Positions 12,769 through 23,717 of a stretch of 64,000 bases of DNA are shown piece by piece. Numbering within the stretch: position 1 is the first letter of the stretch; each line of letters starts with the position of its first letter. This DNA is from Helicoverpa zea (Eukaryota; Arthropoda; Insecta; Lepidoptera; Noctuidae): assembly GCF_022581195.2 (NCBI RefSeq), contig NC_061452.1, positions 5,277,501 to 5,341,500 on the forward strand. Direction: 5' to 3'. Made by a program: the position numbers and the translations under genes. A model generated the notes under the pieces. It was not told the origin of the DNA. It saw only the letters and a program-made list of their open reading frames with translations, and did no database searches.

Positions 12769-13370
12769 ATTTTAGGTGCATCGGCCTAGAACTCGGTGTC
12801 TAATGGATGTCCCTCAGTTAATTTTGCCACCGACTTTTAGGCCGATGCACCTAAATTTTTTTTTTTGCTTTTTAGTGTTTTGGGAAGTCGGTTACATTTT
12901 TTGTAAAAAAGTTTTTTATTTTGAGCTTTTCAGTGAAACGAATAGGTCACTATCCACATAACTGGAAAGTTCTCATTGATACGAAGAATATAAGCCCAAA
13001 CACGAGGTAGTTTTCATTTTCAGTTATCGAGCTCCCTCGACCTTCTCTGGTCTCCATCATCAGGTCAGCTCCAAACCTTCACTGTTGAATAGTGCTATCA
13101 GGCATACATATATGAGTGTCAAGGTTGAACCCTATGTATGCTTACAACTTTCGAAAGTTGCCCTCGATTTCTCAGGGTTTCCATCATCAGATCCTGATCT
13201 GATGACTATGGGACCAACTGGCAGCTATTCCGCGTCGAACAAAAAAAGAATCACGTAAATCGGTCTATAAACCTCGGAGTAATCGATGTACATACATAGA
13301 AAAAAAAAAAAACATACCGGCCGAATTGAGAACCTCCTCCTTTTTGGGAAGTCGCTTAAAAATTAAAATG
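12769..13370. repeat. Composite interspersed repeat: short hairpin plus GGGAAGTCGGTT family
   Basis: A small hairpin opens the region. Arms of about 30 bp at 12769-12799 and 12827-12856 share the core AGGTGCATCGGCCTA. Next comes a stretch bounded by GGGAAGTCGGTT (about 12880) and GGGAAGTCGCTT (about 13347), with two internal sub-repeats around TCCATCATCAG (near 13056 and 13181). Both the bounding motif and the TCCATCATCAG units recur in lepidopteran dispersed repeats as I remember them. No open frame survives. The class (LINE tail or other) is not determinable here. Confidence 0.5.
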
Positions 13371-14844
13371 GAATTTTATTTCATGCATTTGGAATATAAG
13401 CATGTTTATGAAGATTTACGCCTCAATGTATCGAGGTAGCAAACCTTTTCTTGCATACAATTAATGTTGAAACCGTTTGGGATCTTTAAGTCGATTCCTA
13501 CTGAATATTCGATCGTTATTAACTTCCCATAAAAACATTTACTTATTTTCTACGTACCGAGTTCGATAGACATTCATAAAATCGTTTTATGGCTGTCTAC
13601 ATCTTTTTAACCCAATTCTTAGAATAGCTTGGCACACCTCGCCGCGATTTTACATTCAAATCGTAAAGACAACATTGTGACAAAAATCCTATGGGAGCAG
13701 ACATGTTTCACGTCCACTGAGTAAGGAAAGATGAGCGGAGATGCCATAATGCAGAGAGGTCAGACGCCTTCTTCTAGGTCAAATTGTGCGGTTGGCATGA
13801 CCAAAACGATCAGACATGAGTGAACTAACAAGGCATTCGGGTTCTTTGAGATATCTCTCACAGATTTTTATTCCAAAGTAGGCGAATAAGGGCGGAGACA
13901 GTAATGTTCTTCGTACACCTGCATTTAAGTGCGCTAGTTTCTTTGGAGATTTTCCGTTATGGCACCTTCGCTGGTCATTTTATTCTTCATGTTCAGATCA
14001 CATAAAAATGATTTTACGATTCTATCAGAGCGTCCCACTCTGCTCTCCGGTTTATGAATAAAATGTACATAAAAACTGTTTGTAAAGTGGTTCCTAGTGC
14101 ACTTCGCTGATTTATACAATATAGATAGAATGTAGTTCCGATTATGTGTAGCTGTCGGTAGTGAATTTTGCATTGTCATTTTTTGTTTTGTGATATTGCA
14201 TTTGAAAACGAACATTCACATTTTTGATAGCTGATCATTTGTTTGGTGTCAGATAAAATTGCTTATCGAAGAAGAAATTTTGGCCATTTTTTGTAGATTT
14301 TTTGGTAGTACTTTTTATACCCATAACCTAGGTGTGTTTTTATAATCGAGATGGTAGTCTTCTAATAATATAATTAAGTACATGGAAACTCAATTAGAAG
14401 TCGTTCAATTCTAGAAATCTAAAAAAAAATCCCGCATAGTGTAAGTTTTATACCAAGAAAATACTGTTTGTTCCAATTAGCCAGGCTCTAAGCTTTTACT
14501 TAGCCTTATTTTCCAGTACAATAAAAGTTCGCGACACATGCAAATCTACGCTTTTATCCAATTACATAATTCAACAGGCTTTGAAAAATTACTGCGGGTT
14601 TATTTGCCTTTCTAGAGCCACACGTTCAGAACATTAGTAGGACACGCGACAACTGGAACAGAAATCATTTGTGCACTGTATTGTTGATAAGGAAAGGAGT
14701 GATATAAAAAATTACTAGGCAAAACGCATTTAATGACTAGTTTAATTTTAAAACGCCACCCATTTTACTATGATTAATTTAAAATGCACCAATGTAAATT
14801 GTCTGGTTCACCACGTATACAGAAAAAATACCGTCTTTTGTTAT
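13371..14844. other. Non-coding sequence, no feature seen
   Basis: This is AT-rich sequence without recognisable gene, inverted repeat or array. The 93-codon minus frame at 13934-14215 has no identifiable domain. Confidence 0.4.
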
Positions 14845-14845
14845 A

Positions 14846-15215
14846 TCAGAACATTGCTTAAAAAAATAAAGGTTTCACTTACGCAATACACTACTTTTTT
14901 ATTCGAAGACTCCAGTAACCAATGTTCAAAGGTCCCCACATCTATGGCTCTTCTGAATCGGTTGTTTCCTTCCATTTTTTTCGCATACACGCAGGGTTGC
15001 CAGATACATGCAAAAAGCACCTATCGAAATTGAGAGTCTTTTGCTATTTTAGAAATTTAGAACATTGCATAAACAAAAGAAGATCTCACTTACGTAAAAA
15101 ATATTCTTTGCTTCAAACACTCCTGTTACCATTGTCCTGAGAATCGGCTGTTTCCTTCGAATTTTTCCGCACATAGGGTTGCCAGGTACATGCAAACAGC
15201 AGCAATCGAAATTGC
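14846..15215. repeat. Local direct duplication, two diverged copies of about 160-180 bp
   Basis: The blocks at about 14846-15028 and 15058-15215 share an ordered set of words: GAACATTGC, CACTTACG, CTGAATCGG or GAGAATCGG, TGTTTCCTTC, GGGTTGCCAG and ACATGCAAA. The spacing is similar and small differences are many, so this is an old tandem duplication. Frames of 87 and 72 codons across it are disrupted between copies and look like chance. Confidence 0.6.
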
Positions 15216-16400
15216 AAATTTGTGCAGGGGGCCCGTTCGGTTCGTTAGAGAGCTGTGTTTACGCGCGAACAACAACTAGGGTTGTCCACCGCTAATTGTT
15301 CCAAGTTTGCATTTAGTTTGATTTGATAAGCTCCTAGAAATGTATGCGATTTGATTAAATGCTTCCCGTGTGGCTGCCATTTTGTTTGGTGGTGGAAATA
15401 AAAATGTGTTTTTTTTGGCAACTACAAAAAATGTTGCTAGGTTGGGAACGAAAAGTTCGACAACAGTTTAAGTTGGAACTCTTTATAAAGGAAAATACAT
15501 ATTTGTAGTAGTTAGCTAATAAAAAATGCATAATAATTAAAAAATAATCAATGTGAAAAATGTGAAAATGTGAAAAAAATTTGAATGAGTAGGAAAGTAA
15601 CTAAGATTAAAATGAAATACGGGCCTCAATTTTTCAACCCTACACTCAAAACACTATGGAATAATGATCTTTCTTTTGCGGAACGTTTTAATAATGGCGA
15701 AATTGTACAATTTGCATATTTGTGGACCAATCCATTACCTGTGCCGTATGCCCCACGATTGCCCATTTGTGGTTCGTATGCCCGACGGTTTTGTTGTCCG
15801 TACTTTATACGCGACGATTGCTAATTTGCATAAAAACTTAACTTTACGATGTCCTCTATATCAATAATTATAATAATGAGAAAAAAATTGTTTGTTGGTT
15901 TGTACCCTACAGGCTTCGAAACAACTGAATTGATTTGACAATATTTTTACTGTTAGAAAGCTACACTCTTCCCGAGTAACGTACGCTATATTTCATCCCG
16001 GTACGGACAATAGTTTTCACGGGATGCGAGTGAAACCGCGGGAGAACTGCTGGTCATGTATAAACTAATTATTTTATATTTATTATTTCCTACAAACCGT
16101 ATAGGTACGTATAAATATTATTTTTGCAGTCAAACAAATAAATAAAGGTACGTACAAAATGTTCTCGGACTCAGCATGTAGTTGGCAACGCTGAACATAC
16201 TCAATTGTTGTATTCTGGCAAAGCGAAGGAAATAAAGAACACAATACAATGTAATTTATTTAGAAAACAGTCACGATTTGTGAGTTAAACCAGAAAATAT
16301 GAAATGTTAGGTACACTTTATTTATTTCTAATCGTACATAAAAACTTCTGCAGCAAAAAATATTAACTGTAAGAAAAACAAAATATGTACCTAGTATAAT
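15216..16400. other. Non-coding sequence with one probable degenerate repeat tail
   Basis: About 15868-16050 resembles the tail of a lepidopteran dispersed repeat, ending in wording like GTGAAACCGCGGG. It is too degraded to classify. The rest is AT-rich with chance frames (15585-15824 and 15664-15867, both plus). Nothing else stands out. Confidence 0.35.
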
Positions 16401-16409
16401 TATTGGGTA

Positions 16410-16588
16410 ACTGTAGGTCCCGTCTGTCCTTGAACATCTTTGGCACTCGTCACGGGTAACCAGAAGCCAGCAAGTCTGACAAGGCGCTCCTTGTAAAGCA
16501 CTGGTAGTCAGCCGCATCAGGTTAGAAGCCGGAAGCCGACCCCAACAGTTGTTAGTTAGGAAAAGACTAGGCAGATGATGATTATACC
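16410..16588 (+). mobile_element. 5'-truncated SINE body with 9-bp target duplication
   Basis: The sequence matches the tail half of the SINE at 42611-43002, in the opposite orientation. It runs from TAGGTCCCGTC-like wording through GAAGCCGGAAGCCGACCCCA to the tail GGCAGATGATGATT. The tRNA-like head is missing, as in incomplete reverse transcription. A direct repeat, TATTGGGTA, flanks it at 16401-16409 and 16589-16597. The minus-strand 146-codon frame over this place is chance. Confidence 0.8.
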
Positions 16589-16597
16589 TATTGGGTA

Positions 16598-17286
16598 TTA
16601 CATACAGGTCACTATGAAGAGATGAAGAAAAAATAAAAAAATTGAATTCAAATTGTTGAATTCTTAAAACCGTAAAGTACCGTTCTAAATTAATTTCCAT
16701 TTCTTTTTCTTATAGGCGATTTCTTTTTCTTATGTTGAACCCTTTTTTTCGCTCAATTTAAATCGGGTCGCAAAGATGGTGGCCAGTTATAATGAAGTCT
16801 AGGTTACGAAAACTAAAAGATTTTCAATCTAGAAAAATGTCAGTTGCATGCTCCAAATATTGCAAATACCTTATTAAACCTTGCTTGTTCTTCAAGCTCA
16901 TAATATTATGCAGCTTTCGAATATTTTTATACTCATATTTTTTTCAAATTGAAGTAACATTTGCAAAATGAAAAGAAAGATATAGATAGATTGGATTGGT
17001 ATAAAAAGAAATGAACAAATGACTGAATGTCTATCTTCACAAAAAGTATAGGTACATTTTAATGTAAAATATTTTTTTGCTCTCAGTAAAACTTCAAAAT
17101 ACTCTAAGGCATTCTATTTAAGGTTTTAAAAAGCACCTACTCTTATTTAGTAAGTAATTACTTTAATTAACATTGTATGCATTTAAAGCAGTTTTAATAA
17201 TATATGAACTAATTAGTTAAGCCTAATTACTGCAGGATTATACCAGCATATTGTACCGTGAATAAATTCATACTTTTACTGTTTAA
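16598..17286. other. AT-rich non-coding sequence
   Basis: Strongly AT-rich, with no recognisable gene or repeat. Confidence 0.4.
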
Positions 17287-17287
17287 A

Positions 17288-17494
17288 TCCCTACTAATAT
17301 TATAAATGCGAAAGTAACTCTGTCTGTCTGTTACGCTTTCACGTCCAAACCACTGAACTGACTTTGATAAATTTTTATACAGAGATAGATTTGACCTTGA
17401 GAAAGGATAGTTTTTATCCCGGACTTTTGAAGAATCCTCTTGGAAACGCGATATTACCGAAGTCTACGCGAGCGAAGTCGCGGGCGGAATCTAG
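17288..17494 (+). mobile_element. Short non-autonomous Helitron
   Basis: The 5' end is TCCCTACTAATATTATAAAT, directly after a host A. The 3' end is CTAG directly before a host T (17495), the standard Helitron junction. Just inside the 3' end a short stem, CGCGA...TCGCG, precedes GGGCGGAATCTAG. There is no target duplication, as expected for rolling-circle insertion. At 207 bp it has no coding capacity and would depend on a Rep/helicase encoded elsewhere. The 62-codon frame at 17364-17552 crosses the element end and is chance. Confidence 0.75.
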
Positions 17495-20465
17495 TTATGC
17501 AATATCTTGTCTATTTAAAATTATATTAGGCGTTTATTTGTCCCCTAAATGAAAGAATATCGAAGCGGCATTGGCAATCAAATTAAGCTCTGTGTTAATT
17601 GGCAGTGTCTAGCAATCACTTGCCATTGTAATTAATTCTCTATTAGCGTATAATCAGCGTTATTACAGTAGATGTCGGCAGCACCCGTGTAATTAGTTAA
17701 ATTTGACTCATCTTAAGTTTTAATAGATCGTGCTGTTAAAGGTCACATAAGCGGAGGAGGTGGGCTGATGATCATGATAAGGGTAAATAAAGGCTATAGC
17801 CTTTTCTTAACCTTATCAAGCAGCTGTTACTAAGCTATGAGAAAGAGAGAGAAAAAAAACATTAGATGTACCAGTTTTTACAGTGGTTAAAAGTTCGAGC
17901 TATATTGTATCAAACTTGGCATGATATTATTTTAATACATAAGTACCTACGAGTAACTACAAATGTATTTTCATCATTTTCTCATAAAATTATTATGTCA
18001 AATGCTACGATTTATTTCTAATCCTATGCAGACTTTGTAATTTTATGACGTTTCCAATGTAACAGCTAAGAATAGCCGTCTCTATATCATTACTAGAATG
18101 TCGTAACCGGAGATAAAAGGATTATGTCAGGTGAATGGACAGCGGCATCAATTTGAAAATATAGAACAGGATTCTGAATTTAGACTCGCTTTCCTTATAA
18201 TAATAATAATCCCTCGCCATCGCATTTGAAGGCGTAAGTTAGGGGACTTAAGACAGTAACATTTTAGGTTGAATGTATGTGAACTACGTTTAGAGTAGCT
18301 GCCCACTGCACGAACTAAACTATCGACCGACAGTTGAGATTTTTTATTTTTTGTAAAGAAATCTTGATGTCGATCAAAGTTTCCAGTCGGTCTGATACTG
18401 TCTAAATACCTGATCTTTGTAACGTGCGTAGTACCTTTCATCTTCATGCTGATTTATGAACCCAAACAGACTATCGTCCGACTAAAAGTTTTAGAGTGCT
18501 CTCTAAGTCATGGGTCTTAAGACAGTAGAAATATTTTAGGTTGAATTTCTATTATTGTTGTATGAATTATGGTTAAGTCTATTTTCTCTGAAGGTTGGTT
18601 TACTTTATACTTAAAGCACGCCTTCATTTCGTCAGGTATCTTTTGTAGTCTATTGTGATGGAGGCTGTCTACCAAATGTCAAATTGTACTGTGGCTGAAT
18701 CCCAGACTAGGAAACCAAGATCTGAAGTTTTATTACTAGTTTAATTGATACTTACGGTAAGTTGCAGTATTTAACTATAACGATAACCGAACCTTTTTTA
18801 GTTATCAAATTGTCATTGTTATAGTTAAATAAAACCCTTAGTAAAACCACAGGTAAAACTATCAAACAAATAAGTAAATGCGGCATCCTTGTAATATACG
18901 CACCTAACTAAATGAAGGAACTTGTAAATACACGAACCGTGTCCATTGATCCAAGCAGTTGAAAATGCCAGTCAGTTGTATCTGTAGTAGTTGGTACTAA
19001 GTTAGGCTGCGGACTAACTTTGACACAAAGCGAACGGTCTACACTTACGTTGAATAAATTTAACACAGCATGTGTGACTCGAATGCGTTTATACGGACTG
19101 TTTTGTAGTGGCCGAGACATGGAGTAGTTAATTAATGGAGAGATATCCTTGACCGTTACCCTGTGTAACTCTCAGCAATTAATACGTAAACCATCAGGCG
19201 CGAGATAATTATCAATTTCACGAACAAAGCTACAATTATACATTAAATTATATTAATTATAAATAGTTTATTATACTATCTATACACTTTGTTTAGACCA
19301 GTGTGATAGTGGCAACTCTCTCTTTCCTGGTATGTATCCCAACTATAATGGGGATACTATTGGTGATAATGACAACTATTGCTATTAATTGAAAAAATGG
19401 GAGACAGAGAGTAAATCTGTAATGAACTCCTTCTTAAGATCCTTTATGACAAAAACCGGGAGTCGTCACTTATCATCCTCGTTGTATCATGAGTATTCCA
19501 TCCACTACCTGATCCGTGATCACAGCAACTGCTTTATACTGCCCACATGATACTGATACTGAACTTATTGTTCGCCAACAGTTTTCTTGTTTATAGCTTT
19601 GAGGTTTCGCTATAAACTGCACAGTTGTCATAGTCTGGAAGCCTATTTTGTTGCACTGCACTGTTTTGGTTAGCATCGCAAATCGCAAAGTTATTGCAAG
19701 TTCATTTTGTTCCTGACTTTCAGACGAAGTGATGGTAGATTGAAAGAATATATGGACGATGTAAACACAAGGTAATTAAGCCTTAGCTTAGTGTGTGAAA
19801 ATATTTTGAAGAGAGAAATTGAACTAAATATTTTTTTTCTAAATTATCTAGCCAATTATTTTCTATTCGCTTAGTATACCTACTGGTAATTATAACACAA
19901 TGCTTTGTTTACCGCATATTATTTAGACCTATGTAAATATATGCGTTTATTAGCTTTAAACAATCGGGCCTTTTCTGTGAAATTCTCTGTAATCAACCGC
20001 TTTTAAATAAACACAGAAATTGTACAAAATGTTCACATATAAAACAATTTCGCGTTAAACGATGACATTTATGTACAAAAGCTGAAATAATAACTAATCG
20101 TGTAACATACGGTTCATTAAAGTATTACAAGTTAATTATTGAAAATTCAATATTATCATAATGTTTGTCAATTTAAAATATTGTGCAATAATCACTATGA
20201 TATTAAAAGAATCGTCTGCAAAGAAAACACGTTGTTCTGCGTGATTCCACCTGGGTCGCAAGAAAACTGCTTCTCGCAACAGGATAAAACTTATCCAATG
20301 TTCCTTCTCAGGCTCTTGACTATCTATTTACCAAAACATCGTTTTATTTTTGACATGAAGCCCAACAGTCAAAACGAGTCACCTTCCCATTTATAATATT
20401 AGTAAGGACTTTACGAATATTGAATGCACACTGAATAAATGAATTATCAAATAGTTTATGTAGTT
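17495..20465. other. Non-coding sequence with minor local repeats
   Basis: Two small structures are visible. A direct repeat around CTTAAGACAGTA...TTTTAGGTTGAAT lies at about 18247-18275 and 18517-18547. An imperfect hairpin at about 18769-18829 is built on TTTAACTATAAC and its complement. There are no genes. Minus frames of 99 codons (18148-18447) and about 70 codons have no recognisable motif. Confidence 0.4.
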
Positions 20466-20735
20466 GACGACCTCGATGGCGCAATGGTCACCATGCCGGA
20501 CTGCCGAACCTGAGGTCCCGGGTTCGATTCTCGGTTCGGTCAACATTTGTGTGATGAGCATGCTTGTTGGCCGTGGTCTGGGTGTTATGATATGTATTTA
20601 TAAATATGTATATATGTAGCTATGTGTAGTTTATCAGTTGTGTAAGCACCCATAACACAAGTTAATTAATAACTTACCATGGGGCTAACTGACCGTGTGT
20701 GAAAAGGTGTCCCGACATTATTTATTTATTTATAC
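20466..20735 (+). mobile_element. tRNA-headed SINE with ATTT-repeat tail
   Basis: The pol III head has an A-box-like TGGCGCAATGG (about 20477) and a B box GGTTCGATTCT (20521-20531). It is followed by a 170-bp body and a tail of TTATTTATTTAT near 20720. The head is only tRNA-like and runs straight into the body, so it is not a functional tRNA gene. I could not find a convincing target duplication. The body differs from the other SINEs in the window, so this is a separate family. Confidence 0.75.
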
Positions 20736-23290
20736 AAAACTGTTAGCGACATGGTCACGTTACTGCTTCAAACTATTACTCGATGTTAACAAGTTTTTCA
20801 TATGACAATAAACAATTTTTTTTTTTCACTTATTGTAAACTCTACTTTGTGATACAGAACCATCGCTTACCCACTTTCTGCTTGACGTTCTGTGCATTAC
20901 TATTCAACGGCTTGTTAGCTTTATCATTACTCTAGGGACTGCAACATAAATTACTGTATTGTTCCGCGAACCAGATATCAGGTAGATATAAGGCTGGTGC
21001 TACATAGACGGCTAAGAGTATTACGAAACTGTACAATGCTGGTATAAACATCTTTCGAAAGATGTTGAAAAATAATAAACCCAATCGCTTTAATTTTTTT
21101 TATTTGTATTTATTTAATTGAAAAAGGAAAATTTGTGTTCAAAATAATATCAAAAGTAGCTTTGCTAATAAAAATAAGCTGGGTCTTAAGATAACGAGAT
21201 ATTAAGTAGGTCTTCATAAATGATACTATTGGACGTAACTAAACGTGACCGGTTAAAATTATACCACAGTCCGTGAGTTACGAAAATAAACTATATTTAC
21301 TAAAACTTTTGCTATTCAAACGAAATTATTAGTCGAAACCTATCTTAAATATGCATCTAATCAAGAATGTCGAGATAATCTATGTACGGCTGCATGTTTT
21401 CTAAGCAACTCTCTTTAGCAATTCAAAAGCTCTGTTTAGAATACATGTATAAGCGATTAACCAATTCAGACTGGTCGGGGACATTTAATCGCCAGTCAGT
21501 TGTCTTGCATCACAATCAATGAGCATTCACCCTAACAAACTAGTTCAATTTGCACAATAGAAAGGGCGGGTGCAAGACAAGACTGCAGAAGGCGCCCAGG
21601 GGCACTGATCTCATAACAAACACAAATAAGCCGACGTGATCCGCTTACCACCATAGATTAAGAACGTAGAAAATATTTCTACACTTCAACGGAATAATTC
21701 ATGATTTTCTGCGAACAATATTATCTTATCGGCATGAGAAATTGTTTACATGCAGACTCGGTGGACGACGTTCGATGTATTTCGCTGATTCTATGTAAAG
21801 TTACTCGCTCAGTAAACTGGAACGTTGTCTCGGCTCCTCGTGTTGAGTTTTGTAGCTTTATTTGCAAGTCCAATAGTTATTTCAGGTTGGAATTGTCGCC
21901 TATTTGATGTATTGTCTCGCTCAAGGGAATAGGGTATTCTGAGTTTAAACGCTTTGTAAACTGGCTTGCTTATTCTAAGGGCTTTAGCTTGTGTTAAGAA
22001 TAAACAATACTAGTATTCAATTTCCTACGGAAACAGTTTGGAAGATCAAATGAAAAATTTACTGACGATTTTGATCAGCATGTGTCGTAACAAGATTTTT
22101 TTAAATTAATTGTCCCTTTAATCCAAGTTTCATTGATTACTCGCTCTTATATCACGTCACGTATCACGTTTCTTATTTTATATTCTGTGAAAAGTATCTG
22201 TGGCACATAAATGTCTTTCTTTCCCCCAGCTCATCAATAAAACGTAAAATGACCCTTTTTCCTGTCCCTCCATTATTTTGTCAAGGATTAGCATAGGAAA
22301 ACATTTGAATGTCGGTCACCGGCTTAGATCCCGAACGATTGTTGGTTTAAGCCCACTTAAACACTTGGATAGATACTTGACAATGGCATTTGCATTTAGC
22401 TCATTTGTTTCTCGTCCCAGCCAGTTCCTTTGACATGTTGATTACAATGTAAATTCATAGTGCCAACTATTTGAAGTACACATTGTGCTCCAGAATTTTG
22501 AATGAAATCCTTGACAATACCCCGTTATTATCATGAATATAAAGCCAAGCGTTCAATCGTGAATAACAGTTTTTGAAATAAATTTCAGCAAGGCTGAAAA
22601 ATATTCTGAAAATTGTAACTATCAAGTTTTTCATAAATAATCGCATAAAGTATTTTGACATAATTAATTTGATTTAAATAATACTGTACTTACTCTTAAT
22701 TAATGATATAACAACAAAACTAAAGAAAACAGGAATTAATAAACGAACTTCAAAATTAATGACAGTAAAACGTTTATTTTATTTCACGTCAGTTGTTATA
22801 ACTGCCCATAACGATTACTCACACATCATTAACATTCGTTTAAAGCATAATGTATCGTTTGGAAGTCCAATTTCACATCGTCCGAACTGAAAAACCTATA
22901 CAAAAGGCCCAGAATTTACAGCTTCCGACGATCAACAATAAAAATGATTGGTTTTTAGCTATGAATAACTACGTACCTTCTAGCCAATAGCCGTCATTGA
23001 AATTCAGTTCGCCGGTTGAAAATAACAGATTATCGAAATGTAATAAATTTTGCAAAATGAATTCGTTGACCACAGACTGGTGCGGCGGGATGGTTGTTTT
23101 TCATTTGGTTTCGTGTACAGTTTTATAGGATTTTGTATGGTGTTCCCGGTACTTTATTTTTTTTTTTTTTTGTTGTTACTGGTAGGTATTTGCGTTTGAG
23201 GACTTTATGCTGGGCTGAATGATGACTGAGGATTATTCGTCCATTGTGATTTGGTTGCTGTGGAATTACCATTGATCTCATGATGACGCT
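20736..23290. other. AT-rich non-coding sequence
   Basis: No gene or repeat family recognised. A long T tract lies near 23156-23171. Confidence 0.4.
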
Positions 23291-23293
23291 TTA

Positions 23294-23714
23294 GGTGATC
23301 TTCACACTGCCCCGCATCACGCTGCATCTTGCGTGTCGACGCACCTACGCGCGTTCCTGCGGGAGTGCAGATCTGCATCATCGTGCGGGTTTTTCACGCA
23401 CTCACGCGCGTAGGTGCGTTTTGTAAATTCACGTACAGCGAGTTCCATTTTCAAATATACACGTCACGCCCATTCAAAATCACGCGCGGCATTGCGGGAT
23501 TCAGTGTGCCATACCTTGCGTCTCGCCCCGCACCTACGCGCGGGGGTGCGTGTTTCTCCGCATGTATGTGCGTGATCCGCATGAACGCGCGTGGATGCAT
23601 TTTCAGTGTGTTGGACTATGCGTGTTTTCCATACAAACGGAGATATTTCCATACAACGGAAAAAAACGCATCCACGCACTACGCTGCATCATGCGGGGCA
23701 GTGTGATAATCGCC
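23294..23714. mobile_element. GC-rich Harbinger-like MITE, 421 bp
   Basis: The termini are imperfect 24-bp inverted repeats beginning GGTGATC and GGCGATT, both containing CACACTGCCCCGCAT. A 3-bp TTA duplication flanks the element (23291-23293 and 23715-23717). TTA-type duplications and GG tips fit the PIF/Harbinger superfamily. The interior is far richer in CG than its surroundings and holds several direct and inverted copies of a CACCTACGCGCG-type word. Because stop codons are rare in such sequence, long frames appear on both strands (125 codons plus, 71 minus); these are by-products. Confidence 0.75.
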
Positions 23715-23717
23715 TTA

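Noticed and set aside
16260..16700. 146-codon minus-strand frame
   Set aside because: It spans a truncated SINE with target duplications (16410-16588) and AT-rich flanks, so it cannot be an old gene.
20466..20540. Possible tRNA gene
   Set aside because: A and B boxes are present, but the sequence runs into a SINE body with an ATTT tail, and a complete cloverleaf with paired acceptor ends is not evident.
23329..23706. 125-codon open frame on the plus strand
   Set aside because: It lies wholly inside the CG-rich MITE (23294-23714), and the opposite strand is also open. Lack of stop codons is explained by base composition.
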